From contig DXDZ01000048.1 in NCBI GenBank assembly GCA_019115185.1, positions 1 to 51,547 of the forward strand: a DNA stretch of 51,547 bases. Reading direction: 5' to 3'. The DNA comes from Candidatus Agathobaculum merdipullorum (lineage in GTDB: Bacteria; Bacillota; Clostridia; Oscillospirales; Butyricicoccaceae). Below, piece by piece: positions 40,546 to 48,185 of the stretch; within the stretch, counting starts at the first letter, position 1, and every line of letters starts with the position of its first letter. The notes under the pieces were generated by a model. It was not told the DNA's origin, made no database searches, and worked only from the letters and a program-made list of their open reading frames with translations. The position numbers and the translations under genes were made by a program.

Positions 40546-41637
40546 ATGAACAAAAACAAGTATCTGGTGATTGTCACCGGTGTGATCGTCGGCCTTGCGG
40601 CGCTGGCGCTCACTGCGGCGGGCAACCCCGCCAACATGGGTTTCTGTATCGCCTGCTTCCTCCGCGACATCGCGGGAGGATTGGGACTGCACAGCGCGGA
40701 AAAGGTGCAGTATCTTCGCCCTGAGATCGTCGGCCTTATCCTCGGCGCGACGGTTGCGGCGCTCGCGGGCAAGGAATTCCGTGCGCACGCCGGTTCCGCA
40801 CCCGCCCTGCGCTTTGTGCTGGGCATGATCGTCATGGTCGGCGCGCTGGCCTTCCTCGGCTGCCCGCTGCGCATGGTGCTGCGTCTGGGCGGCGGCGATG
40901 TGACCGCGATTGCGGGCCTTGTCGGCTTTGCTGCAGGCATCGGCGCGGGCGTGCTGTGCCTGAAAAAGGGGTTTTCGCTTGGCCGCGCACGCAAGGTACA
41001 GAAAGCGGACGGCTTTGTGCTGCCCGGCTTTATGATTGCCGTGCTGGCGCTGCTGCTGCTCGCACCGTCCTTCATCCGTTTTTCGCAGGCTGGACCGGGT
41101 GCAAGCCACGCCCCGTGGCTAATCGCGCTTGTGGGCGGTTTAATTGTCGGCGCGCTGGCGCAGAAGAGCCGCCTGTGCATGGCGGGCGGCCTGCGTGATG
41201 TGTTCCTGTTCCGCGATTTTCACCTACTGACCGGGTTTATCGCTATTTTCGTGACCGTTCTGGTCGGAAATCTTGTGCTGGGCAACTTCCACCCCACCCT
41301 CGCCGTGCAGCCGGTCGCGCACCACGACTATGTGTGGAGCTTCCTCGGCATGGCGATGGCGGGCTGGGGCTCGGTGCTGCTGGGCGGCTGTCCGCTGCGC
41401 CAGCTCATTCTGGCCGGTGAGGGCAGCGGCGACAGCGCGGTGACCGTGTTCGGCATGCTGGTCGGCGCGGCGCTCGCGCACAACTTCGGCATGGCGGGCA
41501 ATGCGGACGCGATGACCGACGGTGTGTTCACCGCGGGCGGCGTAGCGCAGACCGGCCGCATCGGCATCGTGATCGGCCTGATCCTGCTTGCCGTGATTTC
41601 TTTTGCTAATTTACACCGAGAGGAGAAAACAAAATGA
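40546..41637 (+). CDS. yedE: YedE-family putative selenium transporter
   Basis: The 363-residue membrane protein has about ten hydrophobic helices in two YeeE/YedE-type halves. Each half has a conserved Cys motif: FLGCPLRMVLRLGGGD near residue 105 and LLGGCPLRQLILAGEGSGD near residue 280, plus an N-terminal GFCIACFLRD. This is the pattern of the YedE subfamily, proposed to import selenium compounds and linked to SelD-containing genomes. AAAGGAGA precedes the ATG. The stop overlaps the TusA-like gene (ATGA), starting a tightly coupled run of selenium genes. Confidence 0.93.
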   Translation: MNKNKYLVIVTGVIVGLAALALTAAGNPANMGFCIACFLRDIAGGLGLHSAEKVQYLRPEIVGLILGATVAALAGKEFRAHAGSAPALRFVLGMIVMVGALAFLGCPLRMVLRLGGGDVTAIAGLVGFAAGIGAGVLCLKKGFSLGRARKVQKADGFVLPGFMIAVLALLLLAPSFIRFSQAGPGASHAPWLIALVGGLIVGALAQKSRLCMAGGLRDVFLFRDFHLLTGFIAIFVTVLVGNLVLGNFHPTLAVQPVAHHDYVWSFLGMAMAGWGSVLLGGCPLRQLILAGEGSGDSAVTVFGMLVGAALAHNFGMAGNADAMTDGVFTAGGVAQTGRIGIVIGLILLAVISFANLHREEKTK

Positions 41638-41846
41638 TCGACGCAAGAGGTTTTTCCTGCCCCATGCCCGTGGTGATGGTGCAGAAGGAAGTCAAGAAGA
41701 ACGCCCCCGACAAGCTCGAGGTGCTGGTGGACGACCCGTGCGCGGTGGAAAACATCACCCGTTTTGCAAACAACAACGGCTATGAGGCCGCGTCCCGCGA
41801 AACCGGCGACGAGGAATTCGCCCTGACGCTGACCAAAAAGGCATGA
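41634..41846 (+). CDS. yedF: TusA/SirA-like sulfurtransferase, YedF-type
   Basis: The 70-residue protein is a TusA-fold carrier with the catalytic Cys in ARGFSCPMPVVMVQKEV (CPxP motif). TusA-like proteins pass persulfide sulfur; the version encoded with YedE and SelD is thought to carry selenium. The sequence is the length of a single TusA domain. Start and stop both overlap neighbours by four bases, so it is produced in step with YedE and DUF3343. Confidence 0.92.
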   Translation: MIDARGFSCPMPVVMVQKEVKKNAPDKLEVLVDDPCAVENITRFANNNGYEAASRETGDEEFALTLTKKA

Positions 41847-42085
41847 GCGAGTTTGTTGCAACCTTCCACACGCATCTAAGCGCGATGCTGAGCTTTCAGG
41901 CGCTGCAAAACGCGGGAAACAAGGCCAAAATGCAGCCCGTACCGCGCGCGCTCAGCTCGTCGTGCGGCACCTGCGTGCGCTTTTCGGCTGAAACCGACTG
42001 CCGCGACCTGCTCGACGCGGACGCAGAAGCGCTCTATGCCGTCGAGGATGGCAGCTATCGTTTGCTGTGGCAGAATGAGGACTGA
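41843..42085 (+). CDS. DUF3343 domain-containing protein
   Basis: The 80-residue protein matches DUF3343, a small family that recurs beside YedE/YedF and molybdenum hydroxylase genes. It shows VATFHTHLSAMLSFQALQNA and the segment ALSSSCGTCVRF with a CxxC pair, plus one more Cys at DCRD. A selenium- or sulfur-binding role is inferred from the cysteines and context. It overlaps the TusA-like gene by four bases and is followed by yqeC after three. Confidence 0.88.
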   Translation: MSEFVATFHTHLSAMLSFQALQNAGNKAKMQPVPRALSSSCGTCVRFSAETDCRDLLDADAEALYAVEDGSYRLLWQNED

Positions 42086-42088
42086 GGA

Positions 42089-42787
42089 ATGCAGCCGAAA
42101 TTTGTTTCCATCGTCGGCGCGGGCGGCAAAACGACCGCGCTGCGTACGCTCGCCCGCGTGCTGGCATCCCGCCGCGTGCTGGTGACCACCACGACTCATA
42201 TGTTTCCCGTCCCGCCGCCGGATTGCCGCACCGTGCTGACCGACCCCGCGCCGGATGCGCTGCTTGCGCAGCTCCAGTTGCCAGGTGCGGTCTGTGCGGG
42301 CCGACAGGCGGAGGGCGGTAAGCTGTGCACGCTCTCCCCCGACCTGCTCGTGCAGGCGACATCGGCAACTGATGTGGTGTTGTGTGAAGCAGACGGCGCA
42401 CACCGTCTGCCGCTCAAATTGCACCGCGCAGACGAGCCGGTGCTGCCGCCGCAGACCGACCTGTGCCTGATTGTGGCGGGGTTGTCCGCACTCTGCCAAC
42501 CGGTGCAAGATACCGTGCACCGCTATGCGCTGTGTCCGAACTGGGCCGCGAACCCGGAACAGCTTGTCGGCATCCCGGAGCTGCTGTACTGCGTGCGGGA
42601 AACCGCCGCGGCTTGCGGCCTGCCGCCGGAACGGTTGCGCGTGCTGCTCAATCAGGCGGACACGCCTGCGCTTGCGGCGCTGGCTGAGCCAGCCGCACAG
42701 GCGCTTCGCGCCGATGGGCTGGACTGCCGCATCGGCAGTCTGCATGTCGATCCGGCCTTGCTGTACCGCTGGATCTTCTCAGAATAG
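42089..42787 (+). CDS. yqeC: selenium cofactor biosynthesis protein YqeC
   Basis: YqeC is a marker gene of the selenium-dependent molybdenum hydroxylase system and is assumed to act in making or inserting the labile selenium. The 232-residue protein has an N-terminal P-loop SIVGAGGKTTALRTLARVL, TTTTHMF, and the family block VVLCEADGAHRLPLKLH followed by EPVLPPQTDLCLIVAGLSAL. Length is normal. The stop is TAG, followed by a strong terminator, so here TAG clearly works as an ordinary end of a gene. Confidence 0.93.
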   Translation: MQPKFVSIVGAGGKTTALRTLARVLASRRVLVTTTTHMFPVPPPDCRTVLTDPAPDALLAQLQLPGAVCAGRQAEGGKLCTLSPDLLVQATSATDVVLCEADGAHRLPLKLHRADEPVLPPQTDLCLIVAGLSALCQPVQDTVHRYALCPNWAANPEQLVGIPELLYCVRETAAACGLPPERLRVLLNQADTPALAALAEPAAQALRADGLDCRIGSLHVDPALLYRWIFSE

Positions 42788-42790
42788 CAA

Positions 42791-42819
42791 AAAAGAACGG
42801 GCGATTTGCCCGTTCTTTT
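42791..42819. terminator. bidirectional terminator
   Basis: AAAAGAACGGGC pairs perfectly with GCCCGTTCTTTT around GATTT. It separates yqeC from the convergent yqeB. Confidence 0.93.
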
Positions 42820-42824
42820 GTTGT

Positions 42825-43664
42825 TTACAGCAGCTGGATATCCTTTTCCCGTGCGAGTCGCAGCAGCGCCTCGACCACGCCGCCGCCGATGGCGCGCGCC
42901 TTGTCGGACACCGTATCGCAATAGGCCACCTGCTCGGGACGCGGGTCGATATCCGCAATTTTCAGTCCTTCGGTCACCGGATAGCCCGCGCGGATCAGGC
43001 CGCGCAACACACCGTCAATCGTCGCCAGCACCGGCACACCGCCGACGCGCGCGATCTCCTGTTCCTTGTGGACCAGTGCGCCGATGTCCACAGTCTTCCC
43101 GTTTTCATCCTGCACAAACACCATTTCGCCGGACGCAGGCGCGTGGATGACCCGCTCGGCGGCATAGCCCGCGATGACGCCCGGCACACCTGTGTTGGGA
43201 ATCGCCGCGCCCTGCAAAATCACGCGCCCCAGATGGTGCCCACGCATGGTTTCCACCACCGCGTCCACGTCCTCGCCCGCCATAAAGCCCGGCCCCAGAC
43301 CGACCGTGATGGGCGCCATAGCGCGGTTTGTCCCCAGATTGCGCTTGGCAAGAATTGCGTCCACGACCGCCGCCGGACGCAGCGCGGATACGCACGCCGC
43401 CCGCTCGTCTACCAGCAGCGGTACCTCGCCCGCCTGCGATACGCGCGTGGCTTCGTCTACATCCGTCACCCGGCGGCAGGTCACGCCCTCGACCGTCGCC
43501 TGTCCCTGCCAAACTGCTTCGCACAGCGCCGCGCGCCGCCGGATGGCAGATGGATTGGTGCATTCGGTCACCGCCACGCGAAATCCGCAGCGGTGCAGCC
43601 GCACGATCACACCGGTGGCAAGGTCACCTGCGCCGCGCACCAATATCCAAGGTTGTTCCTGCAT
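42825..43664 (-). CDS. yqeB: selenium-dependent molybdenum cofactor protein YqeB
   Basis: The 279-residue protein is YqeB (EF2563 family), the second marker of the selenium-dependent molybdenum hydroxylase system. It has an N-terminal Rossmann-like segment WILVRGAGDLATGVIVRLHR, the block VPLLVDERAACVSALRPAAV, and GLGPGFMAGEDVDAVVETMR. The C-terminal half resembles a biotinyl-like/barrel-sandwich portion (HAPASGEMVFVQDENGKTVD). Its exact reaction is unknown. I chose the ATG after AAAGGGTG, since the longer frame overlaps the ModE-like gene. It is co-transcribed with that gene. Confidence 0.92.
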   Translation of the reverse strand: MQEQPWILVRGAGDLATGVIVRLHRCGFRVAVTECTNPSAIRRRAALCEAVWQGQATVEGVTCRRVTDVDEATRVSQAGEVPLLVDERAACVSALRPAAVVDAILAKRNLGTNRAMAPITVGLGPGFMAGEDVDAVVETMRGHHLGRVILQGAAIPNTGVPGVIAGYAAERVIHAPASGEMVFVQDENGKTVDIGALVHKEQEIARVGGVPVLATIDGVLRGLIRAGYPVTEGLKIADIDPRPEQVAYCDTVSDKARAIGGGVVEALLRLAREKDIQLL

Positions 43665-43669
43665 CTTTG

Positions 43670-44026
43670 TCACCCTTTCTGCAAAAGATCTGAAAAATAT
43701 TCTTCTGCCATTTCGTCGAGCACTTCGTGGGCTTGCTGCGAAAATGCTTGGTATCGCGCAAGCAGCGCCTTTCCCCGTTCGGTCAGCACCGCTCCGCCGC
43801 CGCCCGCGCCGCCGATGTGCCGCTCGAGCAGCGCAAAGCCCAGCGCCTCCTCGCAGCCATGCACCACGCTCCACGCCTTGTTGTAGCTCATCTCCATGCG
43901 TGCCGCGCTGCGCCGCAGCGAGCCGAGTTCTTCGACCCCTTCCAGCAGCTGCGCCACCCCCGGACCAAACAGTTTGTCCTCGCGCACGATGCGCAGGCTC
44001 GCGCGCACCTTCAGCGGCTGTTCCAT
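43670..44026 (-). CDS. ModE-type winged-helix regulator
   Basis: The 118-residue protein is the LysR-like winged-helix domain of ModE, which controls molybdate genes. Visible are GVAQLLEGVEELGSLRRSAA and MSYNKAWSVVHGCEEALGF, then the wing with HIGGAGGGGAVLTERGKALL. The molybdate-binding (TOBE) domains of the full ModE are absent, as in many Firmicutes. It is divergent from the MoeA-like gene and precedes yqeB by five bases. A TTTTCGTT/AACGAAAA inverted repeat between the two divergent genes is its most likely target. Confidence 0.92.
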   Translation of the reverse strand: MEQPLKVRASLRIVREDKLFGPGVAQLLEGVEELGSLRRSAARMEMSYNKAWSVVHGCEEALGFALLERHIGGAGGGGAVLTERGKALLARYQAFSQQAHEVLDEMAEEYFSDLLQKG

Positions 44027-44106
44027 CCGCGTCCCTCCTTTATATGCTCATATTATTTTTCGCATAAACAAACAATTATCCGACAGAAATTCTATATTTT
44101 TGCATA

Positions 44107-44138
44107 TTTTCGTTGAACTTTTATAAATATAACGAAAA
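44107..44138. promoter_or_regulatory. candidate ModE box in the divergent region
   Basis: TTTTCGTT and AACGAAAA form perfect eight-base arms 16 bases apart. The inner right half reads ATATAACG, which resembles the half-site of the E. coli ModE operator. It lies between the ModE-like gene and the MoeA-like gene. Confidence 0.55.
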
Positions 44139-44221
44139 ACTTTGGCAACATTGCCCGCCCCGTATCATCGGTTAGCGGTTGCTTGCCCGTGCTCGAATAT
44201 GATACAATTTTACCATAGCAA

Positions 44222-44239
44222 GGATTGCGTCTGCAATCC
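44222..44239 (+). other. leader hairpin of the MoeA-like transcript
   Basis: GGATTGC and GCAATCC pair perfectly around GTCT, ending 14 bases before the TTGGAGG ribosome site. It is too small for a known molybdenum-cofactor riboswitch. Confidence 0.4.
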
Positions 44240-44263
44240 GCATTTTACTGTTGGAGGCTTATC

Positions 44264-45289
44264 ATGAAACTGATGCGCACGCAGGACGCGGTCGGGCAGG
44301 TCCTGTGCCATGATATCACCCAGATCATTCCGGGCGTGACCAAGGATGCGGTGTTCCGCAAAGGCCACATTATCCAACCGGAGGACGTTCCGGTGCTGCT
44401 GAGCGTCGGCAAGGAGCATATCTACATCTGGGAAAACAACGAAACCATGCTGCACGAAAACGATGCGGCGGGCATCCTGCGCGCGCTGTGTCAGGGTGCG
44501 CACATGCACGCCACCGCCCCCAAAGAGGGCAAAATTGAGCTGATTGCGGACGAGGACGGTCTGCTCTTGGTCGATGTGGAGCGTCTGCGCGCGGTCAATG
44601 CGCTGGGCGAAATGATGATCGCGACGCGCGCGAGCGGCTTTCCAGTCAAAAAAGGCGACAAGCTGTGCGGCACGCGCGTCATCCCGCTCGTGATCGAAAA
44701 GGAAAAGATGGAGCAGGCGCGCCGCACGGCGGGGGATACGCCGCTGTTGCAGCTGCTCCCTTTCCGTCCGCGCTCCTTTGGCGTAGTGACCACGGGCAGC
44801 GAAGTGGCAAAAGGGCTGATCGAGGATTCGTTCACACCCGTTCTGGAACGCAAACTTGCCGAATACGGCTGCAACATGGCCGCGCACGCGATTTGCGGCG
44901 ACGACCCGGACGAAATCACCGCCGCGATCACCAAAATGGCGGACGACGGCGTGCAGATGATTTTTTGCACCGGCGGCATGAGCGTCGATCCGGACGACCG
45001 CACTCCGCTTGCCATCCGCAAGGCGGGCGCACAGATCGTCAGCTACGGCGCGCCTGTGCTGCCCGGTGCGATGTTCCTCGCGTCCTACCTGCCGGACGGG
45101 CGGCCGGTCTGCGGCCTGCCGGGCTGCGTGATGTACGCAAAGCGCACGATCTTCGATCTGGTGCTGCCGCGCCTGCTGGCCGATGTGCCGGTCACGGCGG
45201 AATGGCTGGCAGGTCTCGGCCACGGTGGTCTGTGCCTGAACTGCGAAGTCTGCCACTTCCCCAACTGCGGCTTTGGCAAGGGCGTATAA
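44264..45289 (+). CDS. MoeA/MogA-like molybdopterin-binding protein with Cys-rich tail
   Basis: The 341-residue protein contains a MoCF-type molybdopterin-binding domain (about residues 165-300), with FGVVTTGSEVAKGLIEDSF and MIFCTGGMSVDPDDRTPLAI, the hallmark of proteins that adenylate molybdopterin or insert molybdenum. The N-terminal part (MRTQDAVGQVLCHDITQIIP) differs from standard MoeA. The C-terminus ends with LCLNCEVCHFPNCGFGKGV, four cysteines in a compact arrangement that could bind a metal or selenium. TTGGAGG precedes the ATG. It leads the run into moaA and the MOSC-MogA gene. Confidence 0.9.
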   Translation: MKLMRTQDAVGQVLCHDITQIIPGVTKDAVFRKGHIIQPEDVPVLLSVGKEHIYIWENNETMLHENDAAGILRALCQGAHMHATAPKEGKIELIADEDGLLLVDVERLRAVNALGEMMIATRASGFPVKKGDKLCGTRVIPLVIEKEKMEQARRTAGDTPLLQLLPFRPRSFGVVTTGSEVAKGLIEDSFTPVLERKLAEYGCNMAAHAICGDDPDEITAAITKMADDGVQMIFCTGGMSVDPDDRTPLAIRKAGAQIVSYGAPVLPGAMFLASYLPDGRPVCGLPGCVMYAKRTIFDLVLPRLLADVPVTAEWLAGLGHGGLCLNCEVCHFPNCGFGKGV

Positions 45290-45291
45290 CG

Positions 45292-46260
45292 ATGTTGGAT
45301 TCATTCGAACGCGAAATCATCTATCTGCGCCTGTCCATTACCGACCGCTGCAATCTGCGCTGCCGCTACTGCATGCCGGACGAGGGCGTACCGCCCACCG
45401 CGCACGATGATTTATTGCGCTATGAAGAACTGCTGCGCGTCGCAAAAGCGGCGGTTTCGCTCGGTATCGACCGCTTCAAAGTGACGGGCGGCGAACCGCT
45501 GGTGCGGCGCGGCTGCACGGACTTTATTCGACATCTCAAGGCGCTACCCGGCGTTCATCAGGTCACACTGACCACCAACGGCCTGCTATTGCCGCCTCTG
45601 CTGGACGAACTATGCGCGGCAAAGCTGGACGGAGTCAATATCAGTCTGGACACGCTGGACAATGCGCAATATCAGCAGCTTACCCGCCGCACACACACCG
45701 CGGACGAAGTGCTGGACGCTGTGCGTCCGTGCGCCGCACGCCTGCCTACCAAGGTTAATGCCGTGCTGCTGCCCGAAACCGCCGACCAGCTTATCCCGCT
45801 GGCCGAGCTGGCGCAGACGCTGCCGGTGGATGTGCGGTTCATCGAACGCATGCCACTGGGCACAGTGCAAACCGGCCAAGCAACGACCGCTGCCGCCGCG
45901 CTCGACCGTCTGCGCGTGCGCTGGCCGCAGCTAAAGCCGATATCCGAGCCGCGCGGCAACGGTCCGGCGCGGTATTTTCGCGCGCCCGAACTCATGGGTT
46001 GTCTCGGCCTGATTGACGCAGTCAGCCACGGCTTTTGCGACCGCTGCAACCGCCTTCGGCTGACCAGCACGGGGTTACTCAAACCCTGCCTGTGCTACGA
46101 GCAGGGCGTGGAACTGCGCCCGCTGCTGCGCGACGGAGTAGACGATACGACGCTGCGAGACGCAATCCGCGCGGCGATTTTACAAAAACCTGCCGCGCAC
46201 TGCTTTTCGCAGCAGGAAAACATCACGGAACACAAATCCATGAACCAAATCGGAGGATAA
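45292..46260 (+). CDS. moaA: GTP 3',8-cyclase
   Basis: MoaA is the radical-SAM enzyme that, with MoaC, makes the pterin precursor of the molybdenum cofactor from GTP. The 322-residue protein has the radical-SAM cluster motif CNLRCRYC near residue 20, the SAM motif VTGGEPLVRRG, and the C-terminal Fe-S cysteines in GFCDRCNRLRLTSTGLLKPC. Its end lacks the usual terminal GG motif except in the final residues NQIGG, which fit the C-terminal double-Gly tail of MoaA. It follows the MoeA-like gene by two bases. No moaC is visible nearby. Confidence 0.95.
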   Translation: MLDSFEREIIYLRLSITDRCNLRCRYCMPDEGVPPTAHDDLLRYEELLRVAKAAVSLGIDRFKVTGGEPLVRRGCTDFIRHLKALPGVHQVTLTTNGLLLPPLLDELCAAKLDGVNISLDTLDNAQYQQLTRRTHTADEVLDAVRPCAARLPTKVNAVLLPETADQLIPLAELAQTLPVDVRFIERMPLGTVQTGQATTAAAALDRLRVRWPQLKPISEPRGNGPARYFRAPELMGCLGLIDAVSHGFCDRCNRLRLTSTGLLKPCLCYEQGVELRPLLRDGVDDTTLRDAIRAAILQKPAAHCFSQQENITEHKSMNQIGG

Positions 46261-46261
46261 T

Positions 46262-47194
46262 ATGGGAAAGGTACTCGCCGTGTGCACCAGTGCGGTGCGC
46301 GGCGTACAAAAAGAGGACCGCGGCGCGGCTTTGTTCGTGGCAAACCACGGGCTGGACGGCGACGCGCACGCGGGCGACTGGCATCGGCAGGTCAGCCTGC
46401 TTTCTGCGGACGAAATCGCCGCATTCAACGCGCGCGGCGCGGATGTCGCACCCGGCGCGTTCGGAGAAAATCTGGTGGTCGAGGGCATCGACTTCCGTAC
46501 GCTGCCGGTCGGCACACTGCTGCGCTGCGGCGATGTTCTGCTCGAGGTGACGCAGATCGGCAAGGCCTGCCACCACCACTGCGCGATTTTTCACAAGATG
46601 GGCGACTGCATCATGCCGCGCGAGGGCATTTTCGCGCGCGTGCTCGAGGGTGGGTGCATTGCAGTCGGCGACGAAATGACCGTCCAGCCGCGCGAAACGC
46701 CGCTGCCCTTGCAGGCGGCGGTCATTACACTGTCCGACCGCTGCGCCGCGGGCGAGCGGCAGGACGAAAGCGGCCCCGCTGTTGCGCGGCGACTGCAAGG
46801 GGCGGGCTATACCGTGATCGAGCAGCTTGTCCTGCCCGACGGACGCGAAGGGCTGACCAAAGAACTCATCCGGCTGGCCGATCAGCGCCAGCCCGACCTG
46901 ATTCTGACCACAGGCGGCACGGGCTTTTCCCCGCGCGATCTAACGCCCGAGGCAACGCTGGACGCCGCCGAGCGGCTCGCGCCCGGCATCGCGGAGGCCA
47001 TGCGCGCGGCCAGCCTGCGCATCACCCCGCGCGCGATGCTGACGCGCGCGGTTTCGGTCATCCGCGGCCGGACACTCATTATCAACCTGCCCGGCAGTCC
47101 CAAAGCCTGCATGGAGTGCATGGACGTTTTTCTGGACCAGCTTCCGCACGCGCACGCGCTGCTGCGCGGCGCGCGGATGGACTGCGCCCGCTGA
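46262..47194 (+). CDS. MOSC domain - MogA fusion protein
   Basis: The 310-residue protein joins two domains. Residues 1-140 are a MOSC domain (HGLDGDAHAGDWHRQVSLL, GENLVVEGIDFRTL, EVTQIGKACHHHCAIFHKMG), a family with sulfur-carrier or Mo-binding members such as the cofactor sulfurase C-terminus. Residues about 150-305 are MogA/MoaB-like (AAVITLSDRCAAGERQDESG, ILTTGGTGFSPRDLTPEATL), which adenylates molybdopterin. The fusion suggests coupled adenylation and chalcogen transfer in cofactor assembly; this is inference. It starts one base after moaA ends. Confidence 0.93.
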   Translation: MGKVLAVCTSAVRGVQKEDRGAALFVANHGLDGDAHAGDWHRQVSLLSADEIAAFNARGADVAPGAFGENLVVEGIDFRTLPVGTLLRCGDVLLEVTQIGKACHHHCAIFHKMGDCIMPREGIFARVLEGGCIAVGDEMTVQPRETPLPLQAAVITLSDRCAAGERQDESGPAVARRLQGAGYTVIEQLVLPDGREGLTKELIRLADQRQPDLILTTGGTGFSPRDLTPEATLDAAERLAPGIAEAMRAASLRITPRAMLTRAVSVIRGRTLIINLPGSPKACMECMDVFLDQLPHAHALLRGARMDCAR

Positions 47195-47233
47195 CCTTTG
47201 ATTCGACCGCGCCGTAAAGCCGGCGGGTTGAAA

Positions 47234-47241
47234 ATATAACG
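47234..47241. promoter_or_regulatory. possible ModE half-site before modA
   Basis: ATATAACG occurs here and is identical to the inner half of the candidate box at 44107-44138; GTTGAA lies just upstream in both places. A single half-site is weak evidence. GTCCC/GGGAC (47241-47258) can form a small hairpin directly before the modA ribosome site. Confidence 0.35.
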
Positions 47242-47272
47242 TCCCTGAAAGACGGGACAAAGGAGAAATACC

Positions 47273-48118
47273 ATGAAAAAACTACTTGCAGGGCTGCTTG
47301 CCGCGTGTATGGCGGTCAGCCTGACCGCCTGCTCATCTGGCGGCGGGACGGACGCTTCGGCAAACTCGGACAGCGGCGAGCCGACCGAACTCACTGTGTT
47401 CGCTGCGGCAAGCCTGACCGAAACGCTCGAACAGATTGCGGAGGACTACAAGGCCGTCGCGCCGGATGTGACGCTGACCTTCAACTTTGATTCCTCCGGC
47501 ACACTCAAGACCCAGATTCAGGAGGGCGCGGACTGCGACGTGTTCATTTCCGCGGCACAGAAGCAGATGGACCAGCTGGGCGCGGCAGCAGACCCGTCGG
47601 TCAACACCGAGGGGCTGGACTTCGTGCAATCGGACAGCCGCCTTGACCTGCTGAAAAACAAGGTCACGCTCGCCGTGCCCGAGGGCAACCCCAAGGGCAT
47701 CGACAGCTTTGATTCACTCGCCGAACACTTGCAGGCGGGCGATATCCTGCTGGCAATGGGCAACAGCGATGTGCCGGTCGGACAGTACACCCAGAAAATT
47801 CTGACCCACTACGGGCTGGACGAAGCGACGCTTGCCAGTGCGGGCTGCCTGACCTACGGCACGAACGTCAAGGAAGTGACCACGCAGGTGCGCGAGGGCA
47901 GCGTGGACGCGGGCATCATCTACGCGACCGATGCGTTCAGTGACGGACTGACCGTTGTGGATGAAGCCACTGCCGACATGTGCGGACAGGTCATCTATCC
48001 GGCCGCTGTGCTCAAAACCTCGGCACACCCGGAGGCGGCGCAGGCGTTTCTCGATTACCTGTCCACCGACGAGGCGATGGCTGTATTTTCGTCCGTGGGA
48101 TTCTCCCCGGTTTCCTGA
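47273..48118 (+). CDS. modA: molybdate ABC transporter substrate-binding lipoprotein
   Basis: ModA captures molybdate outside the membrane. The signal peptide ends in the lipobox LTAC with Cys20, followed by a Ser/Gly-rich linker. The mature protein has the family's FAAASLTETLEQIAEDYK, the FDSSGTLKTQIQEGADCDVF motif that contributes oxyanion-binding Ser residues, and the late AGIIYATDAFSDGLTVV. The length of 281 residues is normal. AAAGGAG precedes the ATG, and a G/C-rich hairpin follows before modB. Confidence 0.95.
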   Translation: MKKLLAGLLAACMAVSLTACSSGGGTDASANSDSGEPTELTVFAAASLTETLEQIAEDYKAVAPDVTLTFNFDSSGTLKTQIQEGADCDVFISAAQKQMDQLGAAADPSVNTEGLDFVQSDSRLDLLKNKVTLAVPEGNPKGIDSFDSLAEHLQAGDILLAMGNSDVPVGQYTQKILTHYGLDEATLASAGCLTYGTNVKEVTTQVREGSVDAGIIYATDAFSDGLTVVDEATADMCGQVIYPAAVLKTSAHPEAAQAFLDYLSTDEAMAVFSSVGFSPVS

Positions 48119-48133
48119 TTTCAAACAACACAG

Positions 48134-48161
48134 ACGGGGCGGGGCGCGTGCCCTGCCCCGT
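48134..48161 (+). other. hairpin between modA and modB
   Basis: ACGGGGC and part of the following GGGGC pair with GCCC and GCCCCGT around GCGTG-type loop sequence. It has no long T-tract (CCCCGTTTGCC follows), so partial attenuation or 3'-end protection of modA mRNA is likely, giving more binding protein than permease. Confidence 0.55.
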
Positions 48162-48185
48162 TTGCCAAAGGAGTGATTTTCCCCC

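Noticed and set aside
42471-43886. 471-codon open frame over yqeC, a terminator and yqeB
   Set aside because: It is out of frame with yqeC, antisense to yqeB and passes through a perfect terminator hairpin.
44027-44263. Molybdenum-cofactor riboswitch upstream of the MoeA-like gene
   Set aside because: Only one short hairpin and a candidate ModE box are visible; the multi-stem structure of the known riboswitch is not apparent by eye. A covariance-model search would settle it.
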